The notes under the pieces are model-generated. The model was not told where the DNA came from and searched no databases. It saw only the letters and a list, made by a program, of their open reading frames with translations. From the NCBI GenBank assembly GCA_913043015.1, contig CAJWKX010000014.1:1-13696 (forward strand): a stretch of 13,696 nt of DNA, in the 5' to 3' direction. This document shows positions 6,325 through 13,696 of the stretch, one piece after another; positions within the stretch are counted from its first letter, which is position 1; the number at the start of each line of letters is the position of its first letter. Source of the stretch: an uncultured Candidatus Pelagibacter sp. GTDB taxonomy: Bacteria; Pseudomonadota; Alphaproteobacteria; Pelagibacterales; Pelagibacteraceae. The position numbers were made by a program, and so were the translations under genes.

Positions 6325-9300
6325 TCATATAGCAATTTCAACAATTTTTTCTGTAGATATTGGATTCTCTAATTTATCTAACATTTCTTTTGGACAAATT
6401 TGATAAAAATTATTTATTTCATTATCAAAATTATCTAATAATTTTTTTGCTATTTTCGAATTTGTTTCTGTAAAATGTTTCTGTATTAAATTTTTTAAAA
6501 AATTTTTCCAGAATTTTGTTTCTGGTCTTTGCCAAATAACTGACTCAGGATTAACTCTTTTTTCAAATTCATTTTTATTATCATATACAAAAGCCATTCC
6601 ACCGGTCATTCCTGCAGCAAAATTATCTCCTACTTCTCCAAGAATAACAACATTTCCTCCTGTCATGTATTCACATCCATTAGAATCGCAACCTTCAACT
6701 ACTGCAGTTGCTCCTGAATTTCTTACTGCAAATCTTTCTCCTGCTTGACCTGATGCAAACAAGTAACCAGAAGTTGCTCCGTACAAAATAGTGTTTCCAA
6801 TAATTGTATTTTGATTGGAAATTAAGTTGCTTTCTTCCTGTAAACGTATAGCAATTGTTGCGCCAGATAATCCCTTTCCAACATAATCGTTTGCATCTCC
6901 TTTCAAAATTAATTTTAAACCTTTAATACCAAAAGCTCCAAAAGATTGACCTGCTGAACCTTTAAATCTTAGAGGAAGAAAATTCTCTGTAAGTTTATTA
7001 ATTCCAAACTTTTTATATAGTTGATAAGAAATTCGAGTACCTACAGCTCTATCTGTATTTTGTATATTAAATTCCTTTTCAATTTTTTTATTTAGATCAA
7101 TGTCTTTTTCAACTTCTAGCCAAATTTTTTGATCTAAGGTATCTGGTACTTCATTTATAATTTGTTTTTCACAATATCTTTTATTTTTTCCTGGATCAGC
7201 TTGCACAAATAATGGATTTAAATCTAAATCATCCAAATTTGATGATCCTTTGCTTACTTGTTTTAGTAAGTCTGTTCTTCCAATGATTTCGTTTAATGTT
7301 CTAAAACCAAGATTAGATAAAATTTCCCTTACTTCTTGTGCAATAAAAGTAAATAAATTAACTACTTTATCAGGTGTGCCTGTAAATTTTTTTCTCAACT
7401 TCTCATCTTGTGTACAAACTCCAACAGGACAAGTGTTTGAATGACACTGCCTCACCATTATACAGCCCATTGCAACAAGAGATGTAGTTGCCACTCCATA
7501 TTCTTCAGCTCCCATCATTGCAGCAATTATAACATCTCTTCCAGTTTTTATTCCACCATCCGTTTTGAGGGTTATCGTGTGTCTTAAGTTATTTAATGTT
7601 AAAATTTGATTTGCTTCCGTTAATCCCATTTCCCAAGGAATTCCAACGTACTTTACACTTGTTTGAGGAGTTGCGCCTGTTCCTCCAGAGTGACCTGAAA
7701 TTAAAATAACATCTGCTTTTGCCTTAGCTACACCTGCTGCTATTGTTCCAACTCCAGAAGATGCTACTAATTTAACTCCTATTCTTGCATTAGGATTAAT
7801 TTGTTTGAGGTCATAAATTAATTGGGCTAAATCCTCAATGGAATAAATATCATGATGAGGAGGGGGTGAAATTAAAGTAACTCCAGTAGTAGAATGTCTC
7901 AATCTTGCTATTTCTTCTGTAACTTTAAAACCAGGTAGTTGACCACCTTCCCCAGGCTTTGCTCCTTGTGCAATTTTAATTTCTATTTCATTACAATTAT
8001 TTAGATAATTGATAGTTACTCCAAATCTTGCTGAGGCAATTTGTTTTACTCTAGAATTTGCACTATCACCATTTGACATTAATTCAAATCTTTGCTTGTC
8101 TTCTCCACCTTCGCCACTACAAGAAGCTCCTTTTATTCTATTCATTCCGATAGCTAATGTTTCATGAGCTTCTTTGGATAAAGCTCCATGTGACATACTT
8201 CCGCTTCCAAATCTTTTTAGGACTTCATTTACAGGTTCAACTTCTTTAATATCTATTGCTGTTTGTTTTTTAAAGTCAATCAAATCTCTTAAATTTATTG
8301 GAGGTAGATCATAAATACCTTTGGAGTATTTCTTATATACATCGTAAGAATTATTTGTTACTGCAGTTTGTAGTAAATGAATAAGCTTGCCTTGATACTG
8401 GTGGGTTTCGCCATTTTTTCTGTATTTATATATCCCACCTATAGGAAGAATATTTGAACTAGTTTCAAATGCCTCTTTATGAATATTTTTAATTTTTTTT
8501 TCTATGCCAATTAAACCAATTCCTGAAATTTTCGAAATAACTTCCGGGAAAAACTCATTAACAATCGTTCTACTCAATCCTACAGTTTCAAAATTACAAC
8601 CGCCTCTATAGGAACTTATTACTGAAATTCCCATTTTAGACATTATTTTTAATAATCCTAAATTCACTGATTTGATGTATCGTCTAATGCATTCATCAAA
8701 ATTTAAATTTTGGAAAAGTTTTCTTTTAAATCTTTGATAAAGACTATCTAATGCTAAATAAGGGTTTACAGTAGTTGCTCCAACACCAATCAATGTTGCG
8801 TAAGAATGTGTATCAAAAGTTTCGCCTGTTTGTACATTTATGGAAACATTTCCTCGTAAACATAAATTTATTAAATGTGTATTTATTGCTCCGACACATA
8901 AAAGCATAGGAATTACACATCTTTTTTCGGATAATTTTTCATCAGTTAAAACAAGTTGAGTTACACCTTTTCTTGCTGCAATTTCAGATTCATTTTGTAT
9001 TTTTGCTATAGCAGATTCTAAGTTTTCATCTTTTGAGAATGTGCAATCAATAGTCTGATGATTTTCACCAAAAAAAGATATAAATTTTTCAAACTGAGAG
9101 TTTGATAATATTGGGCTTTCTAATACATAAATATTTTTTTCAGTTAGAGTGTCAAAATTAAGGATATTCCCAAGATTTCCAAATCTCGTTTTTAAACTCA
9201 TAACCTTATTTTCTCTTAAAGAATCAATTGGTGGATTAGTAACTTGGCTAAAATTTTGTCTAAAAAAATGATAAAGTGGTCTGTATTTATCAGACAATAC

Positions 9301-10821
9301 AGCTAATGGAGTGTCATCTCCCATGGATCCTGTTGCTTCTTTTGCATCTTCAGCCATAGGATGCAAAATAAGTTCTAAATCTTCAATACTATATCCAAAA
9401 GCATGTTGCCTTCTTTTAAGCTCTATTCCATCAAAAATATTTTTTTCATTTGCAATTGGAAATTTTTTATCTAATTCAACAATTTGGTTATTAAATTTTT
9501 TAAATTCTTTTGCTAGATAATTTTTAATTTCATTATTGAAATAAACTTTACCTTTTTCAATTCTAACACCTATTATATCTCCTGGACCTAGTCTTCCTTT
9601 TGAAACTATTTTTTGCTCATTTAAATTAATCATTCCTGTTTCAGATCCTACAAACATAAACTTATCTCTAGTGACTGTATATCTTAAAGGTCTTAATCCG
9701 TTTCTATCGTTTGCTGCAATTACCCATTCATTATCAGTTCCCGCAATCGCTGCTGGACCATCCCATGGTTCCATTGTGCTGTTTAAAAAATTAAACAATT
9801 TTAAGTGATCCCTTGGCAATATTTTACTTTTCTTTGACCAAGCATCTGGAATTAACATTAGTTTAGCTAACGGTGCTGATTTACCTGAAATATTTAAAAG
9901 TTCAAAAACATTATCTAAAGATGCAGAGTCAGAATTTCCAGATAGGATAACTGGTTTGATATTTTCTATATCTTCAAATATAGGACTGAACATTTCTTGT
10001 TCATGAACTTTCATCCAATTTATATTTCCCTTTAAAGTGTTTATTTCTCCATTATGAGCAATAGCTCTAAATGGTTGAGCTAAATCCCAACTTGGAGCAG
10101 TATTAGTAGAAAATCTTTGATGAAATATTGCATATCTTGAAATAAATCTTTCATCTTGCAAATCTAAATAAAAATCAGAAAGCGCTTCAGCAAGAAACAT
10201 TCCTTTGTAAATAATAGATTTTGAACTAAACGAACAAATATAAAAACTATTTAATTGATTACTGAAGGTTTGCTTTTCAATTTTTCTCCTTGTTTCATAA
10301 AGCTTTCTTTCTAATGATTTACAATTTAAAGATTTATCATTTGATTTAAAAATAATTTGAACAATTTCAGGTCTTGTTAGTTCTGCCTTAACTCCAAGCG
10401 CACTAGTATTAATTGGAACCTGTCTCCATCTATAAATATTATAATTATTTTTTAAAAGCTCTGTTTCAATAAATGTTTTACATTTTTCTTGAGAGTTATA
10501 GTCATTACGAGGTAAAAAAATCATTCCAACACAAATCTCTCCACCATCATATTGGTGGCCATAGTTCTCAATTTTTTCTATAAAAAAATTTTTTGGAATT
10601 TCAATATGAATTCCCGCACCATCGCCTGTCTTACCATCGGCGTCTACTGCACCTCTATGCCAAACAGCTTTTAAAGCTTGGAGACCATATTCGACAACTT
10701 TTCTTGATTTTTTTCCTTCAGTAGAAACAATTAGACCAACTCCACATGCATCATGTTCCATTGATTCTGAATAAATACCGTTATTTTTCAACAAATTTAA
10801 ATTTTGTATATCTCTACTCAT
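6325..10821 (-). CDS. gltB: Glutamate synthase (NADPH) large subunit
   Basis: The large GOGAT subunit hydrolyses glutamine and channels ammonia to 2-oxoglutarate, making glutamate; electrons come from GltD. The 1498 residues match the family. A class II glutaminase domain begins after a predicted 25-residue propeptide at Cys26 (HDACGVG), with RFSTN (236-240) and HNGEINTLKGN (from 256). A central linker domain follows (about 470-780). The FMN synthase domain (about 860-1240) starts near GSMSHGALS and carries 3Fe-4S ligands C1120, C1126 and C1131 (C-x5-C-x4-C). The C-terminal GXGXG beta-helix starts near 1286 with GSAGQSFGAFGIKGLKLILK. All catalytic landmarks are intact. The ATG shares one base with the gltD stop (TAATG) without a Shine-Dalgarno, implying coupled translation. 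The 3' end lies 4 bp from the convergent hydrolase, with no clear terminator between them. Confidence 0.98.
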   Translation of the reverse strand: MSRDIQNLNLLKNNGIYSESMEHDACGVGLIVSTEGKKSRKVVEYGLQALKAVWHRGAVDADGKTGDGAGIHIEIPKNFFIEKIENYGHQYDGGEICVGMIFLPRNDYNSQEKCKTFIETELLKNNYNIYRWRQVPINTSALGVKAELTRPEIVQIIFKSNDKSLNCKSLERKLYETRRKIEKQTFSNQLNSFYICSFSSKSIIYKGMFLAEALSDFYLDLQDERFISRYAIFHQRFSTNTAPSWDLAQPFRAIAHNGEINTLKGNINWMKVHEQEMFSPIFEDIENIKPVILSGNSDSASLDNVFELLNISGKSAPLAKLMLIPDAWSKKSKILPRDHLKLFNFLNSTMEPWDGPAAIAGTDNEWVIAANDRNGLRPLRYTVTRDKFMFVGSETGMINLNEQKIVSKGRLGPGDIIGVRIEKGKVYFNNEIKNYLAKEFKKFNNQIVELDKKFPIANEKNIFDGIELKRRQHAFGYSIEDLELILHPMAEDAKEATGSMGDDTPLAVLSDKYRPLYHFFRQNFSQVTNPPIDSLRENKVMSLKTRFGNLGNILNFDTLTEKNIYVLESPILSNSQFEKFISFFGENHQTIDCTFSKDENLESAIAKIQNESEIAARKGVTQLVLTDEKLSEKRCVIPMLLCVGAINTHLINLCLRGNVSINVQTGETFDTHSYATLIGVGATTVNPYLALDSLYQRFKRKLFQNLNFDECIRRYIKSVNLGLLKIMSKMGISVISSYRGGCNFETVGLSRTIVNEFFPEVISKISGIGLIGIEKKIKNIHKEAFETSSNILPIGGIYKYRKNGETHQYQGKLIHLLQTAVTNNSYDVYKKYSKGIYDLPPINLRDLIDFKKQTAIDIKEVEPVNEVLKRFGSGSMSHGALSKEAHETLAIGMNRIKGASCSGEGGEDKQRFELMSNGDSANSRVKQIASARFGVTINYLNNCNEIEIKIAQGAKPGEGGQLPGFKVTEEIARLRHSTTGVTLISPPPHHDIYSIEDLAQLIYDLKQINPNARIGVKLVASSGVGTIAAGVAKAKADVILISGHSGGTGATPQTSVKYVGIPWEMGLTEANQILTLNNLRHTITLKTDGGIKTGRDVIIAAMMGAEEYGVATTSLVAMGCIMVRQCHSNTCPVGVCTQDEKLRKKFTGTPDKVVNLFTFIAQEVREILSNLGFRTLNEIIGRTDLLKQVSKGSSNLDDLDLNPLFVQADPGKNKRYCEKQIINEVPDTLDQKIWLEVEKDIDLNKKIEKEFNIQNTDRAVGTRISYQLYKKFGINKLTENFLPLRFKGSAGQSFGAFGIKGLKLILKGDANDYVGKGLSGATIAIRLQEESNLISNQNTIIGNTILYGATSGYLFASGQAGERFAVRNSGATAVVEGCDSNGCEYMTGGNVVILGEVGDNFAAGMTGGMAFVYDNKNEFEKRVNPESVIWQRPETKFWKNFLKNLIQKHFTETNSKIAKKLLDNFDNEINNFYQICPKEMLDKLENPISTEKIVEIAI

Positions 10822-12260
10822 TAAGCTACTTTTTGTGTTTGTTTTGTTTTTATTTCAAGGTATCTCTGAATTGACTCAGCGGCATCTCTACCATCTTTTA
10901 TAGCCCAAACTACTAATGATGCTCCTCTAATAATGTCTCCAGCAGCAAATACACCTGGTATATTTGTTTCCATGGTATCAAAATCAGTTTTTATTGTTCC
11001 CCATTTATTTATTTGAAGTTTATTTTCATCAAATAATTTTGGTAATTCTTCTGGATCAAAACCTAAAGCTTTTATTACAATATCAACTTTTAACTGAAAT
11101 TCAGAATTCTCTTGAACAATTGGTTTTCTTCTTCCACTTTCATCTGGTTCATCTAATTTCATTCTGTCTACTATTAAACTTTCAATTTTATTAACTCCTT
11201 TAAATTCTTTTGGATTAGATAACCATATAAATTTAACTCCTTCTTCTTCAGCATTTGAAACTTCTCGAGCAGAACCTGGCATATTCTCTCTGTCTCTCCT
11301 ATACAAACACTTAACAGATTTTGCATTTTGTCTTACTGATGTTCGAACACAATCCATCGCTGTATCACCACCACCAATTACAACAACATCTTTTCCTTCT
11401 GTATTTAGTTTTCCATTGTCAAACATCTCAACTTTGTCTCCTAAACCTTTTTTATTTGATGCTGTTAAAAATTCCATTGCTGAAAATATATTATCTAAAT
11501 CATTTCCTGGTACATTAACTTCTCTTGCTTTGTAAACTCCAGTAGCAATCAAAATTGCATCGTGTTTCTCTCTAAGTTCTTTTAAAGATGAATCTTTTCC
11601 TATTTCATGATTTTGAACAAATTTAATTTCACTTTCTTCAAGCAACTTTGTTCTTCTTTCGACTACAAATTTTTCCAATTTGAAATTTGGAATACCATAA
11701 ATTAGCAAACCTCCTGGACGATCATAGCGATCATAAATAGTAATTTGATACCCTTTTTTTCTTAATTGCTCAGCACAAGCTAATCCTGCTGGTCCAGCAC
11801 CAATTATTCCAACACTTTGATTTTTTTCTTTTTTTAGCAAAATTGGTTTAACCCAATCATTTGACCATGCGTTTTCTGTAATAAATTTTTCTATCGAACC
11901 AATTGTAACTGTTCCATGTCCTGATTGTTCAATTACACAATTACCTTCACACAGCCTGTCTTGGGGACAAATTCTTCCGCAAACTTCAGGCATGTTATTT
12001 GTGCTTTGAGATAGTTGATAAGCTTCTTCTAATCTTCCTTCTGCTGTCAGCTTTAACCAGTCAGGAATATTGTTACTTACTGGACAATGAACTTGACAAA
12101 ATGGAACTCCGCACTGAGAACATCTACTTGATTGTTGTAGAGCTTTTTCATGAATAAATTCTTTGTAAATTTCATTAAAATCCTCTTTTCTCTCTGACGT
12201 ATCTCTTTTAGGTGGGCTTTGTTGACCTATTTTCACAAATTTTAGCATTTTTTCTGCCAT
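10821..12260 (-). CDS. gltD: Glutamate synthase (NADPH) small subunit
   Basis: GltD oxidises NADPH on FAD and passes electrons through iron-sulfur clusters to GltB. The 479-residue protein has the expected order. An N-terminal iron-sulfur region carries two cysteine groups, C47/C50/C55/C59 (CSQCGVPFCQVHCP) and C94/C98/C104/C108 (CGRICPQDRLCEGNC). An FAD Rossmann motif GIIGAGPAG lies at 151-159, an NADPH motif VVIGGGDTAMDC at about 293-304, and the FAD-closing AAGDIIRGASLVVWAI at about 439-454. The ATG at 12260 gives MAEKMLKFVKIG, like other alphaproteobacterial GltD proteins; the internal Met5 is a possible alternative. It is first in the gltD-gltB operon and is preceded by a 180-bp regulatory region. 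No Shine-Dalgarno is visible. Confidence 0.97.
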   Translation of the reverse strand: MAEKMLKFVKIGQQSPPKRDTSERKEDFNEIYKEFIHEKALQQSSRCSQCGVPFCQVHCPVSNNIPDWLKLTAEGRLEEAYQLSQSTNNMPEVCGRICPQDRLCEGNCVIEQSGHGTVTIGSIEKFITENAWSNDWVKPILLKKEKNQSVGIIGAGPAGLACAEQLRKKGYQITIYDRYDRPGGLLIYGIPNFKLEKFVVERRTKLLEESEIKFVQNHEIGKDSSLKELREKHDAILIATGVYKAREVNVPGNDLDNIFSAMEFLTASNKKGLGDKVEMFDNGKLNTEGKDVVVIGGGDTAMDCVRTSVRQNAKSVKCLYRRDRENMPGSAREVSNAEEEGVKFIWLSNPKEFKGVNKIESLIVDRMKLDEPDESGRRKPIVQENSEFQLKVDIVIKALGFDPEELPKLFDENKLQINKWGTIKTDFDTMETNIPGVFAAGDIIRGASLVVWAIKDGRDAAESIQRYLEIKTKQTQKVA

Positions 12261-12440
12261 GGTTCAGGTAACTTATATCAATAATTTCAATACAAAAAGC
12301 ATATTAAGGTCATAATCGTTTACCTAATTTCTAAAAAAAGCTTATATATCATTGGTTTTTTTAAATTATTGCATAACTATTATGCAAACAAGTAATTGCT
12401 TTATTTTAAGGATATTTAGTTTACGAAAAGAAAATCGCTA
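12261..12440. promoter_or_regulatory. 180-bp divergent intergenic region upstream of gltD and uppP
   Basis: This is the longest non-coding stretch in the window and must hold the promoters of the gltDB operon (minus) and uppP (plus). Seen here are a perfect dyad at 12369-12387 and minus-strand -10-like sequences at 12272-12277 (TATAAG) and around 12343-12348 (TATATA). A weak bulged hairpin AGGT/ACCT spans 12304-12327 in the possible gltD leader. No sigma-54 -24/-12 element (GG-N10-GC type) is seen on the gltD strand, and neither gene has a Shine-Dalgarno. I do not recognise a glutamine riboswitch, a T-box, or any tRNA or small-RNA gene. Assignments of individual promoter boxes are low confidence. 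Confidence 0.6.
12369..12387. promoter_or_regulatory. Perfect dyad operator, TGCA-N9-TGCA (NtrC-family-like geometry)
   Basis: TTGCATAA and TTATGCAA form perfect 8-bp arms around CTA. Its inner 17 bp (12370-12386) are TGCATA-N5-TATGCA, with the half-site spacing of the NtrC consensus TGCACY-N5-RGTGCA but with T:A in place of the inner C:G. The centre is 118 bp from the gltD start and 63 bp from the uppP start. An enhancer-like or operator role for the nitrogen-assimilation operon is plausible. The binding protein is unknown: NtrC, NtrX or an unrelated dimeric regulator would all fit. Confidence 0.5.
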
Positions 12441-13208
12441 ATGCTTTCAAATTATTTTGATACATTAATTCTATCAATAGTTCAGGGTGTCTCGGAATTT
12501 ATACCTGTAAGTTCCTCTGCACATTTAATTATATTATCAAAATTAAATGAGTTCCATTTAAGCTCACTGACAATAGATGTAAGTTTACACTTGGGTTCTC
12601 TTCTAGCAATAATATTTTATTTCAACAAAGATTTAATAAACCTGCTCAAAAATAGAAATTTGGCTCTATTAATAATTTTTGGTTCTGTGCCTTTGATAAT
12701 TTTTGGGTATATTTTTTACGCAACTAATTTAATTATACATTTGAGAAACACTGAAGTAATTGCGTGGATGACATTAGTTTTTGGCATAATTTTATATTTT
12801 GCTGATAAAACAAAATTGGAAAAAAAAATTGATCGAGATCTAAATTTAAAAAATATATTAATTATTGGTATATTTCAAATACTAGCTTTAATTCCTGGAG
12901 TTAGTAGATCAGGAATTACAATTACTGCCGGGCGTATATTAAATTTTAATAGATATGAATCATCTAAAATTTCCTTTTATTTATCTATTCCAGCTTTAGC
13001 AGGTGCAAGTATTATAGGATTAAAAGATACTTTAGATCAAAATGTTCAATTTAATTCAATTGTTATTTTCTCAACGATTTGTTCATTTATTTTTTCTTAT
13101 TTAACAATTAAATATTTTTTAATTTATGTAAAAAAATTTTCATTAAATATTTTTGTATATTATAGAATATTTCTTGCTCTGATGCTTTTTGCCATTATCT
13201 ATAACTAA
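12441..13208 (+). CDS. uppP: Undecaprenyl-diphosphate phosphatase (UppP/BacA family)
   Basis: An integral inner-membrane enzyme that removes a phosphate from undecaprenyl diphosphate, recycling the lipid carrier for peptidoglycan and other surface polymers; extra copies give bacitracin resistance. The 255 residues (family about 255-275) contain both signature sites: QGVSEFIPVSSSAHL at 15-29 (predicted catalytic E19, Ser cluster 24-26, H28) and PGVSRSGIT at 152-160 (R156). Hydrophobic segments at about 45-62, 75-97, 107-121, 137-152, 178-195, 206-229 and 237-254 agree with a multi-span membrane protein. The ATG at 12441 leaves the usual short N-terminus before the first motif; no clear Shine-Dalgarno is seen. 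It is transcribed away from gltD, and its 3' end overlaps the EamA gene by 14 bp tail to tail. Confidence 0.96.
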   Translation: MLSNYFDTLILSIVQGVSEFIPVSSSAHLIILSKLNEFHLSSLTIDVSLHLGSLLAIIFYFNKDLINLLKNRNLALLIIFGSVPLIIFGYIFYATNLIIHLRNTEVIAWMTLVFGIILYFADKTKLEKKIDRDLNLKNILIIGIFQILALIPGVSRSGITITAGRILNFNRYESSKISFYLSIPALAGASIIGLKDTLDQNVQFNSIVIFSTICSFIFSYLTIKYFLIYVKKFSLNIFVYYRIFLALMLFAIIYN

Positions 13209-13696
13209 TTTTTTTGTAACCAGGTAATATTTGAGAAATAATAACACCACATAAAATTAAAACACATCCAATAATATTATTTAAATTTAAAATCTGACTT
13301 AAAATAATCCACGCGGCAATAGTTGCAAAGACCCCCTCTAGAGAGAAAATAATTGCTGAAGGCGCAGGTGATATATTTTTTTGAGCAAAAATTTGTAATA
13401 CAAATGCAACACCACCTGAAAGGACTCCTGCATAAAGAATTTGAATTTTTTGTTGAAGAATATTTGTTAAAATAAATTCTTCAAAGATAATTCCTAAAAT
13501 CAAAGAACAAATTGATACTACAAAAGCTTGAATGACTCCAATTAAAATAGGCAAATCAAATATTTTTATTATTTTACCAATATAAATTATATGTAAACTC
13601 CAAAATAAAGCTCCAATTAAAACTAAACTATCTCCTAGTCGAATTGTAGAATTTTGAAAATTTGTAAGAAGATATCCACCAATAATGCAAAGCAAT
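13195..13696 (-). CDS. EamA/DMT-superfamily transporter, C-terminal part (5' end beyond window)
   Basis: About 166 C-terminal residues of a drug/metabolite transporter superfamily permease, which normally has ten transmembrane helices in two EamA repeats and about 280-300 residues. The visible part holds the second repeat: a GDSLVLIGALFWSLHIIYIGK helix opening, then hydrophobic helices at about 45-70 and 87-105, and the typical ending SPAPSAIIFSLEGVFATIAA, a further helix, and the GCVLILCGVIISQ last helix. A short basic tail GYKKISYR follows. The reading frame stays open to the window edge. A TTG near 13695 is an internal leucine, not the start. Substrate is not predictable; the family exports or imports amino acids, nucleosides and other small metabolites. 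It converges on uppP with a 14-bp overlap. Confidence 0.92.
   Translation of the reverse strand, partial: LLCIIGGYLLTNFQNSTIRLGDSLVLIGALFWSLHIIYIGKIIKIFDLPILIGVIQAFVVSICSLILGIIFEEFILTNILQQKIQILYAGVLSGGVAFVLQIFAQKNISPAPSAIIFSLEGVFATIAAWIILSQILNLNNIIGCVLILCGVIISQILPGYKKISYR

Noticed and set aside
6307..6325. AAGAT/ATCTT inverted repeat at the hydrolase-gltB junction as a bidirectional terminator
   Set aside because: Only a 5-bp AU-rich stem with an inadequate U-tract on either side. Not supportable as a terminator.
7250..7444. Plus-strand open frame inside gltB
   Set aside because: It is the antisense shadow of the conserved 3Fe-4S region of GltB, with no recognisable domain and no initiation signal. 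The open frames at 9311-9520 (gltB) and at 10964-11194 and 11321-11518 (gltD) are rejected for the same reason.
12287..12313. Eight-codon upstream ORF (MTLICFLY) in the gltD leader, minus strand
   Set aside because: It has no Shine-Dalgarno, no run of regulatory codons (no Gln/Glu codons) and no attenuator-like pairing. Such short frames are expected by chance.
12304..12327. Hairpin TTA-AGGT/ACCT-AA as a riboswitch or attenuator before gltD
   Set aside because: Short bulged stem with a large loop. No glutamine-riboswitch (glnA-type) conserved core recognised and no terminator partner.
13693..13695. TTG at the right edge as the start of the EamA gene
   Set aside because: Only the second EamA repeat lies downstream of it. 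DMT permeases need about 120 further N-terminal residues, so this is an internal leucine codon at the window edge.
1..13696. Mobile elements, CRISPR arrays, tRNA/rRNA genes, toxin-antitoxin or defence modules
   Set aside because: The window is filled by intact core genes. No transposase, direct-repeat array, clover-leaf sequence or terminal repeats were found on reading both strands by eye.

Overview
The window is a very AT-rich, tightly packed bacterial chromosome segment. Gene content, streamlining and protein style point to an alphaproteobacterium of the SAR11 (Pelagibacterales) type. Signs of this are intergenic gaps of 0-50 bp, Lys/Ile/Asn-rich proteins, an alphaproteobacterial PheS C-terminal tail (ending PTNYRGLSR), and a GltD N-terminus beginning MAEKMLKF. 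The lineage call is inference from these traits, not from a search.

Region 1 (1-5523, minus strand) is one dense transcription unit read right to left: a family-4-like glycosyltransferase, thrS, infC, rpmI, rplT, pheS and the start of pheT. It is the classic thrS-infC-rpmI-rplT-pheS-pheT translation cluster (two aminoacyl-tRNA synthetases, IF3, ribosomal proteins L35 and L20) with an envelope-type glycosyltransferase attached at its head. The glycosyltransferase stop codon directly abuts the thrS start. The only real spacers are 52 bp before rpmI, which can fold into a hairpin reaching the rpmI start, and 43 bp before pheS, which holds a small perfect dyad.

Region 2 (5524-6324) holds a 41-bp divergent gap and a plus-strand alpha/beta hydrolase. 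The hydrolase resembles ABHD10-type acyl-protein/acyl-glucuronide thioesterases and is unusually rich in A-tracts and lysine. It ends 4 bp from the end of gltB.

Region 3 (6325-12260, minus strand) is the NADPH glutamate synthase operon in the order gltD-gltB, joined by a one-base TAATG overlap. It supplies glutamate from glutamine and 2-oxoglutarate, the central nitrogen-assimilation step.

Region 4 (12261-13696) begins with a 180-bp divergent regulatory region, the largest non-coding stretch here. It contains a perfect 8-bp-arm dyad with TGCA-N9-TGCA geometry, like an NtrC-family site. Beyond it are uppP (undecaprenyl-diphosphate phosphatase, plus strand) and the C-terminal half of an EamA/DMT transporter (minus strand), whose 3' end overlaps uppP by 14 bp and which runs off the window.

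Almost everything is ordinary core metabolism. I see no mobile element, CRISPR array, RNA gene or defence system. The points worth a second look are regulatory (the gltD-uppP dyad and the rpmI leader hairpin), the glycosyltransferase/thrS junction, and the scarcity of Shine-Dalgarno sequences.
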